Assembly: GCF_002892535.1 (NCBI RefSeq)
Contig: NZ_CP024847.1
Span: 2,356,001 to 2,420,000 of the forward strand
Reading direction: 5' to 3'
Length of the DNA stretch: 64,000 nt
Source of the DNA: Aquella oligotrophica
GTDB lineage: Bacteria > Pseudomonadota > Gammaproteobacteria > Burkholderiales > UBA11063
Of the stretch, positions 1-10,949 are shown piece by piece. Position 1 is the first letter of the stretch; each line of letters starts with the position of its first letter. The notes under the pieces were generated by a model, which saw only the letters and a program-made list of their open reading frames with translations, was not told where the DNA came from and searched no databases. The translations under genes and the position numbers were made by a program.

Positions 1-364
1 CTATTATGTCATCGACATTTCTTGAAGTTACAATCCAGTCAGCCAATGCCTTATGTTCTGCAGATGAATTTATATATGCAACGTGGACATAGTCTGAATG
101 CTCTTCACGCCATTTTTTTAAACGGCTGATATCAGTCATGGTCACCAAAGAACAGGTTGAACCCATATCTGGCAATACCACTTTTGCCTGAGGATTAAGT
201 ATCTTTGCTGTTTCTGCCATAAAACGCACACCAGCAAACACGATGAGATCAGCTTCGGCATCTCTAGCAAATAGCGATAATTCAAGACTGTCACCAACTT
301 TATCAGCCATTTCCTGTATTTCTGGGGTCGTATAATAATGCGCTAACGTAACTACTTTTGTCAT
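1..364 (-). CDS. nadA: Quinolinate synthase NadA, N-terminal part (runs off the left edge)
   Basis: Only the first 121 codons are in the window. NadA condenses iminoaspartate with dihydroxyacetone phosphate to quinolinate in de novo NAD synthesis, using a 4Fe-4S cluster in the cytoplasm. The translation starts MTKVVTLAHYYTTPEIQEMA and continues with GDSLELS, the typical NadA opening with the His-Tyr-Tyr substrate segment. It is followed by a VFAGVRFMAETAKILNP segment and a VVLPDMGSTCSL segment that carries the first cluster cysteine. The start ATG is at 362-364. The gene lies downstream of tgt on the same strand with a gap of about 100 bp. The C-terminal two thirds, with the other cluster ligands, cannot be seen. 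Confidence 0.93.
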   Translation of the reverse strand, partial: MTKVVTLAHYYTTPEIQEMADKVGDSLELSLFARDAEADLIVFAGVRFMAETAKILNPQAKVVLPDMGSTCSLVTMTDISRLKKWREEHSDYVHVAYINSSAEHKALADWIVTSRNVDDII

Positions 365-464
365 GATAATAATACTCAAAAAATCCTGAATTAATGCCAG
401 ATTATATCATACGTTACAAGGTCAGTTTAACATGCAACATCAAGCACTAGCTATAAAACTAAAA

Positions 465-1583
<1,119 letters not shown>

Positions 1584-1669
1584 TTACTTCTCTTTAATTT
1601 TACGTTTTAAGGCAAGATTATAACTTATCCATAGATATCAGTAAAAAGACAATCAACTATAGACAATTG

Positions 1670-2533
1670 TTATCGTTTTTGGGTATAGATCAAACCAGCA
1701 ATAGCTAGTATTATTAAAAAAACTGCAAAATAGACGATACCTTGCAAATGCTGTCCAAGAACTATCCCATAAATTACGCCACTGACTGCTGCAACTGCAT
1801 TTACTAGCGTATATGATACTGCTCCGATTTTGTTAATTATAATAAACAATAAGACATAACCTAAGGTTGATAGCAGTATTTCACATAAAATCAGCAGTGA
1901 ATTAAAATCATGAATAGTTAACTTATAATAACCCTGATTTATAACCGTAAGCGGGCTAATTATCAGACTAGAAAATAGCAACATCCACATTGCATAACAC
2001 AAAACTGAACCATTTCCCGGATGAAATTTGGCAATATAAACCGCACTAAAGGCATAACTAAATGGAATTAAAATCGCAATATAAACCCAGACACTGCCTA
2101 AATCTACCGTTATAAGTCTTCCAGATGGCATTATGATTATAGCGATACCGAATAAACCAAGCAATACCCAGACAAATTTTATTAATGAAAATTTTTCAGC
2201 CTTGAGCGACCATGCCAATATACAGGTAAAAACCGGGGATAAATTTGCGATAACAGTCAATAATCCGGAAGGTATTTTGCTAACTGCATAATAAATCAGT
2301 AAATTGGGAAAAACAATACCTGCCAAAGCACATAAAAGAGCGTAAATCATGCCTTGTTTATCAAGCCACAGGTCTTTCCTGAATACCTGAATAATAAGAA
2401 GTAATAAAAATGGTCCAAAAGACTGCCAAAAAGCATAACCATACGGTTTAACTCCATGGGTCATGCAATAACCAGCAATCGCGTAACCAGTTGCCCAATC
2501 AATACCCAATACAATTAATAATGCCAACGCCAT
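1670..2533 (-). CDS. EamA/DMT-family inner-membrane transporter
   Basis: This 287-residue protein is almost entirely hydrophobic, with about ten predicted membrane helices arranged as two five-helix EamA repeats. That is the drug/metabolite transporter superfamily layout. The first repeat ends with the family-like segment SGLLTVIANLSPVFTCILAW, and the second includes YTLVNAVAAVSGVIYGIVLG. The substrate cannot be read from sequence; relatives export amino acids, purines or other metabolites. It sits between tgt and secA on the same strand. A hairpin terminator at 2553-2577 separates it from secA, so it is probably transcribed independently. Confidence 0.85.
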   Translation of the reverse strand: MALALLIVLGIDWATGYAIAGYCMTHGVKPYGYAFWQSFGPFLLLLIIQVFRKDLWLDKQGMIYALLCALAGIVFPNLLIYYAVSKIPSGLLTVIANLSPVFTCILAWSLKAEKFSLIKFVWVLLGLFGIAIIIMPSGRLITVDLGSVWVYIAILIPFSYAFSAVYIAKFHPGNGSVLCYAMWMLLFSSLIISPLTVINQGYYKLTIHDFNSLLILCEILLSTLGYVLLFIIINKIGAVSYTLVNAVAAVSGVIYGIVLGQHLQGIVYFAVFLIILAIAGLIYTQKR

Positions 2534-2552
2534 TTTTGATCACCAAATAAAT

Positions 2553-2577
2553 AAAACCTGCTATTAAAGCAGGTTTT
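2553..2577 (-). terminator. Rho-independent terminator after secA
   Basis: A 9-bp stem (AAAACCTGC / GCAGGTTTT) with a short AT-rich loop lies 5 bp past the secA stop codon. A-rich and T-rich arms flank it, so it could act on either strand. Position and structure fit termination of the secA transcript. Confidence 0.75.
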
Positions 2578-2581
2578 CAAA

Positions 2582-5473
2582 TTATGCAAGTTTACCGTGA
2601 CAGTGCTTATATTTCTGACCACTTCCACATGGGCATGGGGCATTTCTGCTTGGCGGCTGATTTTCCATCGCCGCAAACTGAGTCTGCTCATTAAAATCAA
2701 GATGCTGATTGCTAATCGGTCCATCTTCATCAAAATCATCTTCATTCGGAACATCATCCATACTTTGCAACTGAACAGCAAAAAGAACCTTAACCACATC
2801 TTGTTTCAGATTATCAAGCATATCTGAGAATAGATTGAATGATTCTTGTTTATATTCCTGCTTCGGATCTTTCTGTGCATAGCCACGAAGACCAATCCCC
2901 TGACGAAGGTGTTCGAGCTGAGTTAAATGTTCACGCCAGTAATGATCTAAATGCTGCAATAAAACACCACGTTCAAAGCGTAATACCTGATTATCCAGTA
3001 TTGATTTGGTTACTTTACCAAACTCAGTCAAAACCTCAACTTGCGTAGCATCGGGGCGAGCATAGGTTTCAGCAAAATTAATTTCACTTACCCCACCATT
3101 TTGAGCAATAAAACCATCGATTGCAACAAGATTCCATTGTTCTTTATTCTCTGGTAACATGGCAACTGCAAATTTGACCACTTCCATGCTGATGCTAGTT
3201 CTAAAATTATCCAGTTTCTGTTTATACTGATTAAGTGCTGTTTCGATTAGCTCTTCACGCAATAAAGTCTCATCAATATTGGGGTCTGCCTCAACCTTAG
3301 TTGCAATTGCAAAAGGAATATGATACTCATCCTTAAGTGCTTTCTCTAGCCCTTTGATGTCCCAAGCATCTTCCATCGATTTTGGCGGAATATATAAATC
3401 AAATACTTCACCAAGAACACTTTTAATCATATTGGTAGTCATTGGCGACAAATCATTAGATTCAAGAACTTCATCACGCTGCTGATAAATAACCTTACGC
3501 TGGTCATTTGAGACATCATCATAAGTCAATAACTGCTTACGAATATCAAAATTATGACCTTCAACTTTTCGTTGTGCCGATTCAATAGACCGTGATAACA
3601 AGCGATGTTCAATCGCTTCACCCGGCTTCATTCCCAGGCGCTGCATCATGCCACGCATACGCTCACCACCAAAGATCCGTAGCAATTGATCTTCAAGGGA
3701 CAAATAGAAGCGCGAAGCACCAGGATCACCCTGACGACCAGAACGACCACGCAACTGATTATCAATCCGGCGCGACTCATGACGTTCAGTACCGATAATA
3801 TATAAACCTCCGGCATCAAGCACCTGCTGATTACGCTTCTGCCATTCAGCCATTATTCCATCTATTTTAGCTTGTTTTTGTTCTTCACTTAATGAAGCAT
3901 CTTCACGGATTTTTTTTATCTCTGGCTTAGGATTACCACCAAGAATAATATCTGTTCCACGTCCAGCCATATTAGTTGCAACGGTAATATTACCTGGGTA
4001 TCCTGCCTGAATAATAATACCTGCTTCACTAGCATGCTGTTTGGCATTTAGAACAGAATGCTTTAATCCTGCCTTAGCCAACATTTTTGATAAAACTTCA
4101 GAGCTTTCAACCGATGTAGTACCAACTAAAGCTGGCTGCCCACGGGCAGAACACTCTTTAAGATCTTCAATAACAGCATTGAATTTATCTTCAGTAGTCA
4201 TATAGATTTTATCGTTATAATCTTTACGCACCATCTGTTTATTAGTTGGGATCACGACTGTCTCAAGGCTATAAATTTGCTGAAACTCATATGCTTCAGT
4301 ATCCGCAGTACCAGTCATTCCAGATAGTTTCTTATACATCCGGAAATAGTTCTGGAAAGTAATTGAAGCCATCGTCTGATTTTCACGCTGAATTTCAACG
4401 CCTTCTTTAGCTTCTACTGCCTGATGTAAACCATCAGACCAACGACGACCAGACATTAGACGACCAGTAAACTCATCAACAATAACCACTTCACCATCAT
4501 TAATCACATAGTGTTGATCTTTAAAATAAACATAGTGCGCACGCATTGCCGCAATCAAATGATGCATCAAACTAATATTATGAACATTATAAAGGCTGTC
4601 ACCTTCCTTGATAAGCCCCATTTCAGACATGATCTGCTCAACCTTGATGTGCCCAGATTCAGATAAGATTACGTTATGATTTTTTTCATCAACCCAAAAA
4701 TCACCTTCTGTGCTTTCTTCGGTCTCTTGCGCCACAAGCATCTGTGGAATAGCATTAAGCTTCTGATATAATTCATTAGATCCTTCAGCTGGACCAGAAA
4801 TAATCAATGGTGTCCGAGCTTCATCAATTAATATTGAATCAACTTCATCGACAATCGCAAAAGAAAGCTTGCGCTGAACTTTTTGTCCAGCTTCAAAAAC
4901 CATATTATCACGTAGGTAATCAAAACCAAATTCATTATTGGTGCCATAAGTAATATCAGCTGCATAAGCTTCGCGCTTAGCTTCCGGTGGCATGTCAGGT
5001 AAATTAACACCAACTGTCAATCCAAGAAACTCAAATAACGGACGTACCGTCTCAGCATCACGATTAGCAAGATAATCATTTACCGTAACAACGTGAACTC
5101 CATCACCAGAAATTGCATTTAAATATGCTGGCAAAGTTGCTACCAAAGTCTTACCTTCACCGGTACGCATCTCGGCAATTTTATTATCATTTAGAACCAT
5201 ACCACCGATTAGCTGCACATCAAAATGACGCATATTTAAAACGCGCTTACCAGCTTCACGCCCAACGGCAAAAACCTCTGGTAATAATTGCATTAATGTT
5301 TGCCCATCTGTATAACGCTGCCTGAACTCTGCAGTTTTTGCACGCAACTCATCATCTGTGAGTTTACTTATTTGCGCCTCAAGCCCATTTATCTGGTTAA
5401 CAATGCGGTAATACTGCTTTAACAAGCGTTCATTTCTGGTACCGAAGATCTTATAAACAACATTTTTTAGCAT
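2582..5473 (-). CDS. secA: Protein translocase ATPase SecA
   Basis: SecA drives post-translational export of signal-peptide proteins through SecYEG. The 963-residue protein is slightly longer than the E. coli enzyme (901 aa) but has every landmark. Walker A is MRTGEGKT at residues 102-109. The Walker B region is [20 protein letters not shown]. The second nucleotide fold carries [10 protein letters not shown] and the arginine finger region [13 protein letters not shown]. The C-terminal zinc finger that binds SecB/ribosome has C947, C949, C958 and H959. The heavy load of secreted and lipoproteins in this window depends on this pathway. Start is ATG at 5471-5473. Confidence 0.98.
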   Translation of the reverse strand: MLKNVVYKIFGTRNERLLKQYYRIVNQINGLEAQISKLTDDELRAKTAEFRQRYTDGQTLMQLLPEVFAVGREAGKRVLNMRHFDVQLIGGMVLNDNKIAEMRTGEGKTLVATLPAYLNAISGDGVHVVTVNDYLANRDAETVRPLFEFLGLTVGVNLPDMPPEAKREAYAADITYGTNNEFGFDYLRDNMVFEAGQKVQRKLSFAIVDEVDSILIDEARTPLIISGPAEGSNELYQKLNAIPQMLVAQETEESTEGDFWVDEKNHNVILSESGHIKVEQIMSEMGLIKEGDSLYNVHNISLMHHLIAAMRAHYVYFKDQHYVINDGEVVIVDEFTGRLMSGRRWSDGLHQAVEAKEGVEIQRENQTMASITFQNYFRMYKKLSGMTGTADTEAYEFQQIYSLETVVIPTNKQMVRKDYNDKIYMTTEDKFNAVIEDLKECSARGQPALVGTTSVESSEVLSKMLAKAGLKHSVLNAKQHASEAGIIIQAGYPGNITVATNMAGRGTDIILGGNPKPEIKKIREDASLSEEQKQAKIDGIMAEWQKRNQQVLDAGGLYIIGTERHESRRIDNQLRGRSGRQGDPGASRFYLSLEDQLLRIFGGERMRGMMQRLGMKPGEAIEHRLLSRSIESAQRKVEGHNFDIRKQLLTYDDVSNDQRKVIYQQRDEVLESNDLSPMTTNMIKSVLGEVFDLYIPPKSMEDAWDIKGLEKALKDEYHIPFAIATKVEADPNIDETLLREELIETALNQYKQKLDNFRTSISMEVVKFAVAMLPENKEQWNLVAIDGFIAQNGGVSEINFAETYARPDATQVEVLTEFGKVTKSILDNQVLRFERGVLLQHLDHYWREHLTQLEHLRQGIGLRGYAQKDPKQEYKQESFNLFSDMLDNLKQDVVKVLFAVQLQSMDDVPNEDDFDEDGPISNQHLDFNEQTQFAAMENQPPSRNAPCPCGSGQKYKHCHGKLA

Positions 5474-5535
5474 AACAACTACTTATTTAGTAAATTTGGA
5501 TTAACTTTATAGAACTCATGATTTTACCACATCTA

Positions 5536-6369
5536 TCAGGACTGGTAACTATTAAAGAAATTGCCTACATCCCTAGCAACTTCTTGCGGGTTTTGATGAA
5601 GAAAAAAGTGTCCACCTGCTGGATACTCAATTAATTTAGAGAAAGGAATATAAGTCGCAAAGAATTGCGCTGCATCACTACTAACAACCAGATCATTCCT
5701 AGCTTTCAAGATTAGAGTTGGTAACGTGACATTTGAAAGAGTAGCTGCATCACTTCCTACCCAAGTAGCAACAGAATAATCCTGCAATTCTTTGGCTTCA
5801 AAATTAAACCGATAGTGATAATCAGTTATTTCCGCGGCAGCTCCAGTGATTAATTCTTTCAGGTTTTCACTTGGCTTAGCCGAAAAAAACATCGCGTAAA
5901 GTTGTAAGCGAAATTCATTAGCAGGTAAATGTTCACTATTCATCAAAAGCTGAATAAATTCTGGGCTAGTATAATTATGATGTGGGACTGTTGCCAGTAA
6001 GACAACACCAGAGGCAATATTCGGACGAAGCTTTAATATTGACTGGGTAATAATTCCACCCATAGACCAGCCAAATAATATCGGCTTGATGATAGCCAGT
6101 TCATCAATAAAATCAATAACATCTTGTGCCATACCCTGCATTGAGTATTCATTTTTTGACTCAGACAAGCCAATTTTCCGATTATCAACAAGATAAACTG
6201 TAAAGTTCTGGGATAACTCATCAATAAAATGACGATTCCAGTGATAAAGAGTCCCCGAATAACCAACTATCAGAATTAGCGGCTGCCCATTCCCAGTTTT
6301 ACAATATCCAACCTGCCCATTTCTGGTTTTGACAGTCTGATAATCTAAAGCTTCTTGCACGTAATCCAC
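5536..6369 (-). CDS. Alpha/beta-hydrolase fold protein
   Basis: This 277-residue single-domain alpha/beta hydrolase has the nucleophile elbow GWSMGG with Ser102. An acidic residue lies in the ARNDLVV segment and the catalytic His in GGHFFLHQNP near residue 254, which completes a plausible triad. An oxyanion-type HG-like turn is replaced by VGYSGT near residue 37. No signal peptide is evident, so it should be cytoplasmic. The substrate is unknown; such proteins include esterases, lipases and C-C hydrolases. It stands alone between secA and a bestrophin-like gene. Confidence 0.85.
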   Translation of the reverse strand: MDYVQEALDYQTVKTRNGQVGYCKTGNGQPLILIVGYSGTLYHWNRHFIDELSQNFTVYLVDNRKIGLSESKNEYSMQGMAQDVIDFIDELAIIKPILFGWSMGGIITQSILKLRPNIASGVVLLATVPHHNYTSPEFIQLLMNSEHLPANEFRLQLYAMFFSAKPSENLKELITGAAAEITDYHYRFNFEAKELQDYSVATWVGSDAATLSNVTLPTLILKARNDLVVSSDAAQFFATYIPFSKLIEYPAGGHFFLHQNPQEVARDVGNFFNSYQS

Positions 6370-6453
6370 CTTAAAAATGAAATTCTTTTTTGCATATCCT
6401 ATCTACGTGATTGAGGTTCAATATATAGATAAGGTAGTCCAAAGTCATAAGAA

Positions 6454-7341
6454 CTATAAAATATATTCGTCATTGATCGGCTGTAACGGAGGTGGAATGT
6501 AATCTGCACCAATTTCCTGCAATAGATTTATTTCGATATTTCTAGTAATGCTGGAAATCGGCACACCTGAAGAATGATACTCAAAAGGATTCATCAGGCT
6601 TAACCCATTTAAATGAATGGTATTAAAAACAAAGCCCATCAACCAGCTTAATATTACCGATTGCCAACCAACCTCACTATTTGTGGACATAGTAATCAAG
6701 GCAATAAAAATCCAGATAAAAAGCTTCGTAAAAAAGAGATAACTTATCGGAAAAACCGTATTATTTATTCGTTCAGACTTCCCCATTCCATCACATAAAT
6801 TCTCAAGCAGGCTGTTTAAGCCAAGGAACTCAAAATCAGTTATTTGCTGCTTATCTCTTAATTGTTTTAGCTCTTCAGACTGTATCCGCAGTAAGGCATT
6901 TGGAATATGAGATTTTGACTGTAATTTAACTATATCAGATTTTGGAATATAATCAAGATAGCTTTTATCATCATCAAATCTTCTTAATGAAGCGGTTAAT
7001 GCGTATAAAAAGCCAATATGACGGTAAACCATTCGCTCAGTAGCTTCCTTATCCTGGTTGTAGGCAAGAAGATTTCTTGCCCATGACCTTGAATCGTTAA
7101 CTATACCACCCCAGATAGTTCTAGCTTCCCACCAGCGATCATATGCCTGATTATTATTAAAACCGATGAAAAATGCGATAGCTGTACCCATCAGGGCAGG
7201 ATAGGCAATTGGCAATTTAAAAGATACTAGCACATAAACATCGACCAAATAAGTGATGCTACAGAATATAATCATTAATAAATCAACTTTCCAGGTTATT
7301 TTTAAAATCCTGAATAGACTTAAATTTTTTCCAATTAGCAT
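6454..7341 (-). CDS. Bestrophin-like (YneE/UPF0187) membrane protein
   Basis: This 295-aa protein matches the bacterial bestrophin-like family. Hydrophobic helices lie near residues 15-60, followed by the family hallmark segment AIAFFIGFNNNQAYDRWWEA and the WGGIVNDSRSWARNLL helix. A second membrane pair lies around residues 200-240, and the PFEYHSSGVPISSI segment near the C-terminus corresponds to the EDPFG region of the family. Characterised relatives form pentameric ion channels, mainly for chloride or sodium. Ion selectivity here is unknown. Confidence 0.85.
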   Translation of the reverse strand: MLIGKNLSLFRILKITWKVDLLMIIFCSITYLVDVYVLVSFKLPIAYPALMGTAIAFFIGFNNNQAYDRWWEARTIWGGIVNDSRSWARNLLAYNQDKEATERMVYRHIGFLYALTASLRRFDDDKSYLDYIPKSDIVKLQSKSHIPNALLRIQSEELKQLRDKQQITDFEFLGLNSLLENLCDGMGKSERINNTVFPISYLFFTKLFIWIFIALITMSTNSEVGWQSVILSWLMGFVFNTIHLNGLSLMNPFEYHSSGVPISSITRNIEINLLQEIGADYIPPPLQPINDEYIL

Positions 7342-7375
7342 GTTATCTTCACCCTACCAAAGCTATAAATCAAGA

Positions 7376-7405
7376 ATAGATCTCTTTTGTAATCCATTAT
7401 TTGCA
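7376..7405 (+). repeat. Fragment of dispersed repeat family A (left end)
   Basis: About 30 bp resemble the left terminus of the family-A repeat, whose best copies are at 28190-28332 and 54982-55117. It shares the AGATCTCTTT terminus and the CCATTATTT that follows, but the rest of the element is absent. It is a degraded or truncated copy in the gap upstream of the bestrophin-like gene. Confidence 0.45.
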
Positions 7406-7441
7406 ACAGTGTACAAGTTAAATTACGACAATTATCCAATT

Positions 7442-8631
7442 TCAATCACTAAAGCCAAGTGCCGGAGCAGATTCACCATTAACCATCGCTCCCGGGAAAA
7501 TTGAATAAACCGTTTTACCATAAAAATAAGGCAAGCCCCAAAGAAATATTGAGTCAGCAAAACTCTCGCAACCAGCACATGGAGCACCAGCATATGGTAA
7601 CAGGGTATTACCCGCTATTGCATTCCCCAATAAATAGCTGGGTTTGCAAGAGGATAACTTGAATTAACCTGATTACCACCATTATAATTAGAAAATACGG
7701 CATTAATCTGCATTGGTGAACTAGGACAATAAAACCCTTCAAATTCTCCAGTACAAAGAGGAAGGCTATTATCTGAAAAGATAATATACGGTGTGCCACT
7801 ATCAAATGTTCCCTGATAATTTGTATTATTGTAGTTGGTATTAAATAAGCTATCCTTAGTATAAAGAAGATTTACATTTGATGTAACACTATTATTTGAT
7901 TGAGTATTGATACCAAAAGTAAGCGTACCAGTAAAACTAGTTGCACCATTTGCTGGAATATTAGGAAACTGTAATAGTACCCCATTATTATCAACAGGCA
8001 TACGAATCACCGGACTAGCAATTAACATAGACTCAGGTAAATTAGTTACAGGGTTACAAGTCCCATTAACACAAGTATAATTTGCATCTGCATCAAAAAC
8101 GCTATTACGAACACCAATGATTGCATTTTGCCCAGCTGCAATAAAATCAAAATAACTACCAGTTGCATCACAGGATGCAGGGATTCCAACTTGTGGTTGG
8201 CTATCATCGATAATCTGAAAAGGTACAGATTTAGCTGTCTCTCCACCCCAAACTACATCAGTCAGATTCATTGAACCAAAATCATATCCCGCTGCATAAT
8301 TGGCACAAGTATATAAAGGCTGATTATCAAGCGTAAGCTGCGGATACATTGCTGCATTTTTTAATATCGAAGCAGGCACACGCAAGCCATCAGAACCAGT
8401 ATCTAGAAGAACATGATCAATCGTTTGACAAGTATCTGTACCTGGGACACATAAAGTTACGGTTACAAAGGGACGATTAAGTGGCGCAGACTCATTAACA
8501 CCAAGATCGACAATAATTGGGGTCTGATTATAGGCTGGTGTATTACCTGATGAAGATGAGCTACTTCCACCATTACAAGCAGAAAGACATAATGTTGTAA
8601 GAGATACCAATAAAATAGAATAATTTTTCAT
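7442..8631 (-). pseudogene. DUF3443 aspartic-peptidase-like lipoprotein, frameshifted
   Basis: The first 338 codons give a lipoprotein (signal LTTLCLSAC, lipidated Cys19, Ser-rich linker) of the DUF3443 family. It has a pepsin-like motif LLDTGSDGLRV at residues 75-85 and a second FDSGTPYIIF motif near residue 282. The frame ends early at 7615, but the next frame (7442-7630) encodes the missing family C-terminus, including FLWGLPYFYGKTVYSIF. The frames rejoin if one G is added to the G4 run at 7625-7628 (C4 on the plus strand). It may be a true null, a phase-variable gene or a homopolymer sequencing error. The upstream DUF2844 gene is its usual partner. Confidence 0.85.
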
Positions 8632-8642
8632 TTGGATACCCC

Positions 8643-9131
8643 TTATTTCAAATCATCTAATGTCAAATTAGCAGGTAATTCTGCCTTCAAAAGTGCATAG
8701 CCACTAAATGCACCCACAATACCAGTAACACCAGCATCAAAAATAGTAGTAGTTACTTTGTGCTGGCTTGTTCCCATATAAGCGCTCTTGCTTGTCTGAT
8801 AAGCTGGGAAATACGCACCATAAAGCTGACGCAGATTAGGAATATGTGAACCATGCCATTTTGTAGCAAAAACATTGCCATTTGCTACATATTGAGTAAC
8901 AGTTATTCCATCATCGGTAATAAAGCTATATTGATCATAGTTTGCTTGCTGCTTTAACTGTGCTTTACTGACAGTTATAGTTTTCGCCGAAGATAGACTC
9001 TGACTACCACTACTTGTAGTATTTAAAACTTGAATATCTTTATTTATTGAATCAGGATTTTCACCCAAAGTAGCATAAGAAAAGCTACTAAGCAAAATAC
9101 CAGCTAGACCAATTAAATATTTATAGCGCAT
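8643..9131 (-). CDS. DUF2844 family secreted protein
   Basis: This 162-residue protein has a cleavable signal peptide (IGLAGILLSSFSYA, cut before TLGE) and the DUF2844 pattern. That pattern is an ATLGE start, a central ITVTQYVANGNVFATKWHG strand pair, and then PNLRQLYGAYFP. The function is unknown. In betaproteobacteria DUF2844 and DUF3443 genes are commonly adjacent, and here they are 11 bp apart, so co-transcription and a shared periplasmic or surface role are likely. Confidence 0.85.
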   Translation of the reverse strand: MRYKYLIGLAGILLSSFSYATLGENPDSINKDIQVLNTTSSGSQSLSSAKTITVSKAQLKQQANYDQYSFITDDGITVTQYVANGNVFATKWHGSHIPNLRQLYGAYFPAYQTSKSAYMGTSQHKVTTTIFDAGVTGIVGAFSGYALLKAELPANLTLDDLK

Positions 9132-9182
9132 AAATCATCCCTTTAATATAAACCAGATGAATAATAAAAATCGACGTTCTTA

Positions 9183-10115
9183 CTAACAATATGATAACCA
9201 ATGCATAAGTCCCTGTGCATTAATCTGATTATCCATTCCAACTGACTGCCGAAACTGTTCCCGATCAAGTATGATACCAAATTTTTGCGCCTTCATCCAT
9301 AAGTAGTCATCTAGTTTTGCGCAAATTTCTTCGCTAGTCTGAGGTAAGTCGCTACAAGCCTTGGCTATAACTACAAAATCATCAACCATCTTATGTAGAA
9401 TTTCTGCATATTTCACTACATTTGTAACCCCACCAAAATGAGTAGGATAAAATACATCAACGCCAGAATTTTTGATTAAATTAATCGACTGATGCATTAA
9501 ATCTGGATCAAAATTGACTGGAGTAGTTGTAGGGAAGATAAAGCGCTCTCCACTAGTATTTATAAGCTCAGGATAACAGACACCAAAAACATCGCCGGTA
9601 AATACAGCATTTGCCTTAGTATCAAATATTGCTATATGATGATTAGCATGTCCAGGCGTATGCCGACATATGATTTGACGATTACCAAGCATTATTTCAA
9701 AACCATCTGTAGCGACAAGTAGCCTTTCCTGATCAATAGGCTGTAATTTACCGTACATTTTAGCGACAAAGTCTTCACCATAAACACCAATCACACTTTG
9801 TTCAAGTACAGCAGGGTTTATCATATGCCTAGCACCGCGCGGATGAACTACCAATTTCGCATGCGGAAATTTTGCCATATACGCACCAGCACCACCAGCA
9901 TGATCAAGATGAATATGAGTAAGGAAAATATATTTTACTGAGTTTTCATCAAGCCCAATATCAGCTAACATCGACTCTACATAAGGAAGTGAATGCAAAT
10001 TCGCCGTCTCAACTATTGCCGCCTCATTACCCTCGTGAATCAAATACACGGCGGCAAGATTATCGCGCACATAGTGGGCATCTATCGTATGAATTCCGCT
10101 ATTATCTCCAAGCAT
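9183..10115 (-). CDS. MBL-fold metallo-hydrolase
   Basis: This is a metallo-beta-lactamase-fold hydrolase of about 310 aa. The metal-binding signature THIHLDH lies near residue 72 (longer-start numbering), followed by further ligands in HTPGHANHH and FTGDVFG. The spacing suggests a glyoxalase II or quorum-lactonase-like dinuclear site, but the substrate is not clear. I place the start at the second ATG (10113-10115), which follows a GGTGAG ribosome-binding site. An upstream in-frame ATG at 10130 has no visible ribosome-binding site. It is cytoplasmic, with no signal peptide. Confidence 0.85.
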   Translation of the reverse strand: MLGDNSGIHTIDAHYVRDNLAAVYLIHEGNEAAIVETANLHSLPYVESMLADIGLDENSVKYIFLTHIHLDHAGGAGAYMAKFPHAKLVVHPRGARHMINPAVLEQSVIGVYGEDFVAKMYGKLQPIDQERLLVATDGFEIMLGNRQIICRHTPGHANHHIAIFDTKANAVFTGDVFGVCYPELINTSGERFIFPTTTPVNFDPDLMHQSINLIKNSGVDVFYPTHFGGVTNVVKYAEILHKMVDDFVVIAKACSDLPQTSEEICAKLDDYLWMKAQKFGIILDREQFRQSVGMDNQINAQGLMHWLSYC

Positions 10116-10210
10116 TTTCTCACCATTCATAACATTTAGTTTAATTGATTGAGATTATACCTTATTTTGTTACCGGAATAGTTGCAAGAATGATATGAGA
10201 GTGACATTAG

Positions 10211-10258
10211 ATTTCTTTCACAACCCATTATCTGATGCTTAGACTAGAAATAAAAACT
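10211..10258 (+). repeat. Diverged copy of dispersed repeat family A
   Basis: This piece shows the family-A order of blocks in degraded form: TTCTTTCACAACCCATTAT, then GCTTAGACTAGAAATAAA. The right half and the terminal inverted repeat are not recognisable. It lies in the 230-bp gap between the MBL-fold gene and the tRNA cluster, in which I see nothing else. Confidence 0.5.
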
Positions 10259-10363
10259 AAAAAATGAAATACATACTAAAGAGTCTCAAGGATAATGCTA
10301 AATACCATTTCAACATTTATCTATTAGAAATTTATAGTACTGGCGTGTAGGGAAATAATTTAA

Positions 10364-10440
10364 TGGCGGAGTGGACGGGACTCGAACCCGCGACCCCCTG
10401 CGTGACAGGCAGGTATTCTAACCAACTGAACTACCACTCC
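10364..10440 (-). tRNA. tRNA-Asp (anticodon GTC)
   Basis: This is a 77-nt cloverleaf with encoded CCA. The acceptor is GGAGTGG/CCACTCC, the anticodon stem-loop CCTGCCTGTCACGCAGG has GTC, and the T-arm contains GGTTCGAGTCC. It is one of two nearly identical copies in a tandem Asp-Val array, and a natural substrate of the Tgt encoded at 0.5-1.6 kb. Confidence 0.97.
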
Positions 10441-10450
10441 ATGTGGTACT

Positions 10451-10526
10451 TGGTGGGCGCAACAGGATTCGAACCTATGACCTCCTGCTTGTAAGGCAGA
10501 TGCTCTACCAACTGAGCTATGCGCCC
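10451..10526 (-). tRNA. tRNA-Val (anticodon TAC)
   Basis: This is a 76-nt cloverleaf with encoded CCA. The acceptor is GGGCGCA/TGCGCCC, the anticodon arm CTGCCTTACAAGCAG has TAC, and the T-arm GGTTCGAATCC. It lies between the two tRNA-Asp genes. Confidence 0.97.
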
Positions 10527-10547
10527 CAAATGGGATAAAAATATAAT

Positions 10548-10624
10548 TGGCGGAGTGGACGGGACTCGAACCCGCGACCCCCTGCGTGACAGGCAGGTAT
10601 TCTAACCAGCTGAACTACCACTCC
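10548..10624 (-). tRNA. tRNA-Asp (anticodon GTC), second copy
   Basis: This differs from the copy at 10364-10440 only in the D-loop (CCAGC versus CCAAC on the plus strand). Spacing and order indicate that an Asp-Val pair was duplicated as a unit. Confidence 0.97.
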
Positions 10625-10627
10625 GCA

Positions 10628-10703
10628 TGGTGGGCGCAACAGGATTCGAACCTATGACCTCCTGCTTGTAAGGCAGATGCTCTACCAACTGAGCTATGCG
10701 CCC
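10628..10703 (-). tRNA. tRNA-Val (anticodon TAC), second copy
   Basis: This is identical in sequence to the Val gene at 10451-10526 and lies 3 bp from the second Asp gene. Transcription runs from this gene through Asp, Val, Asp. In the 246 bp upstream (10704-10949) I see no gene. Confidence 0.97.
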
Positions 10704-10949
10704 CGCGCCTATTTGGCTGCGAGGTAAGTATTATGCCAGCTCCATGCTTAATTTGCAACTCTTTTTTCTATGCGGTGGCATAAATATATAACGTTATTTT
10801 TTAATCTTCTGTTATACAATTAATTCTTATCTAAGTAAATATACTCTACCAGATTCGAAATACTTGTAAACGACAAATACATCAACCTACAACCAGTAGG
10901 CAAGAAGCTTGCCAACAATCCAGTATGATGAATCTGGTTAAGTATAGTA

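Noticed and set aside
2515-2827. Frames overlapping the 3' end of secA on both strands
   Set aside because: Out-of-frame or antisense shadows of secA and its terminator.
10704-10949. Possible integrated element next to the tRNA array
   Set aside because: No integrase, attachment-site duplication or foreign genes could be seen around the tRNAs.
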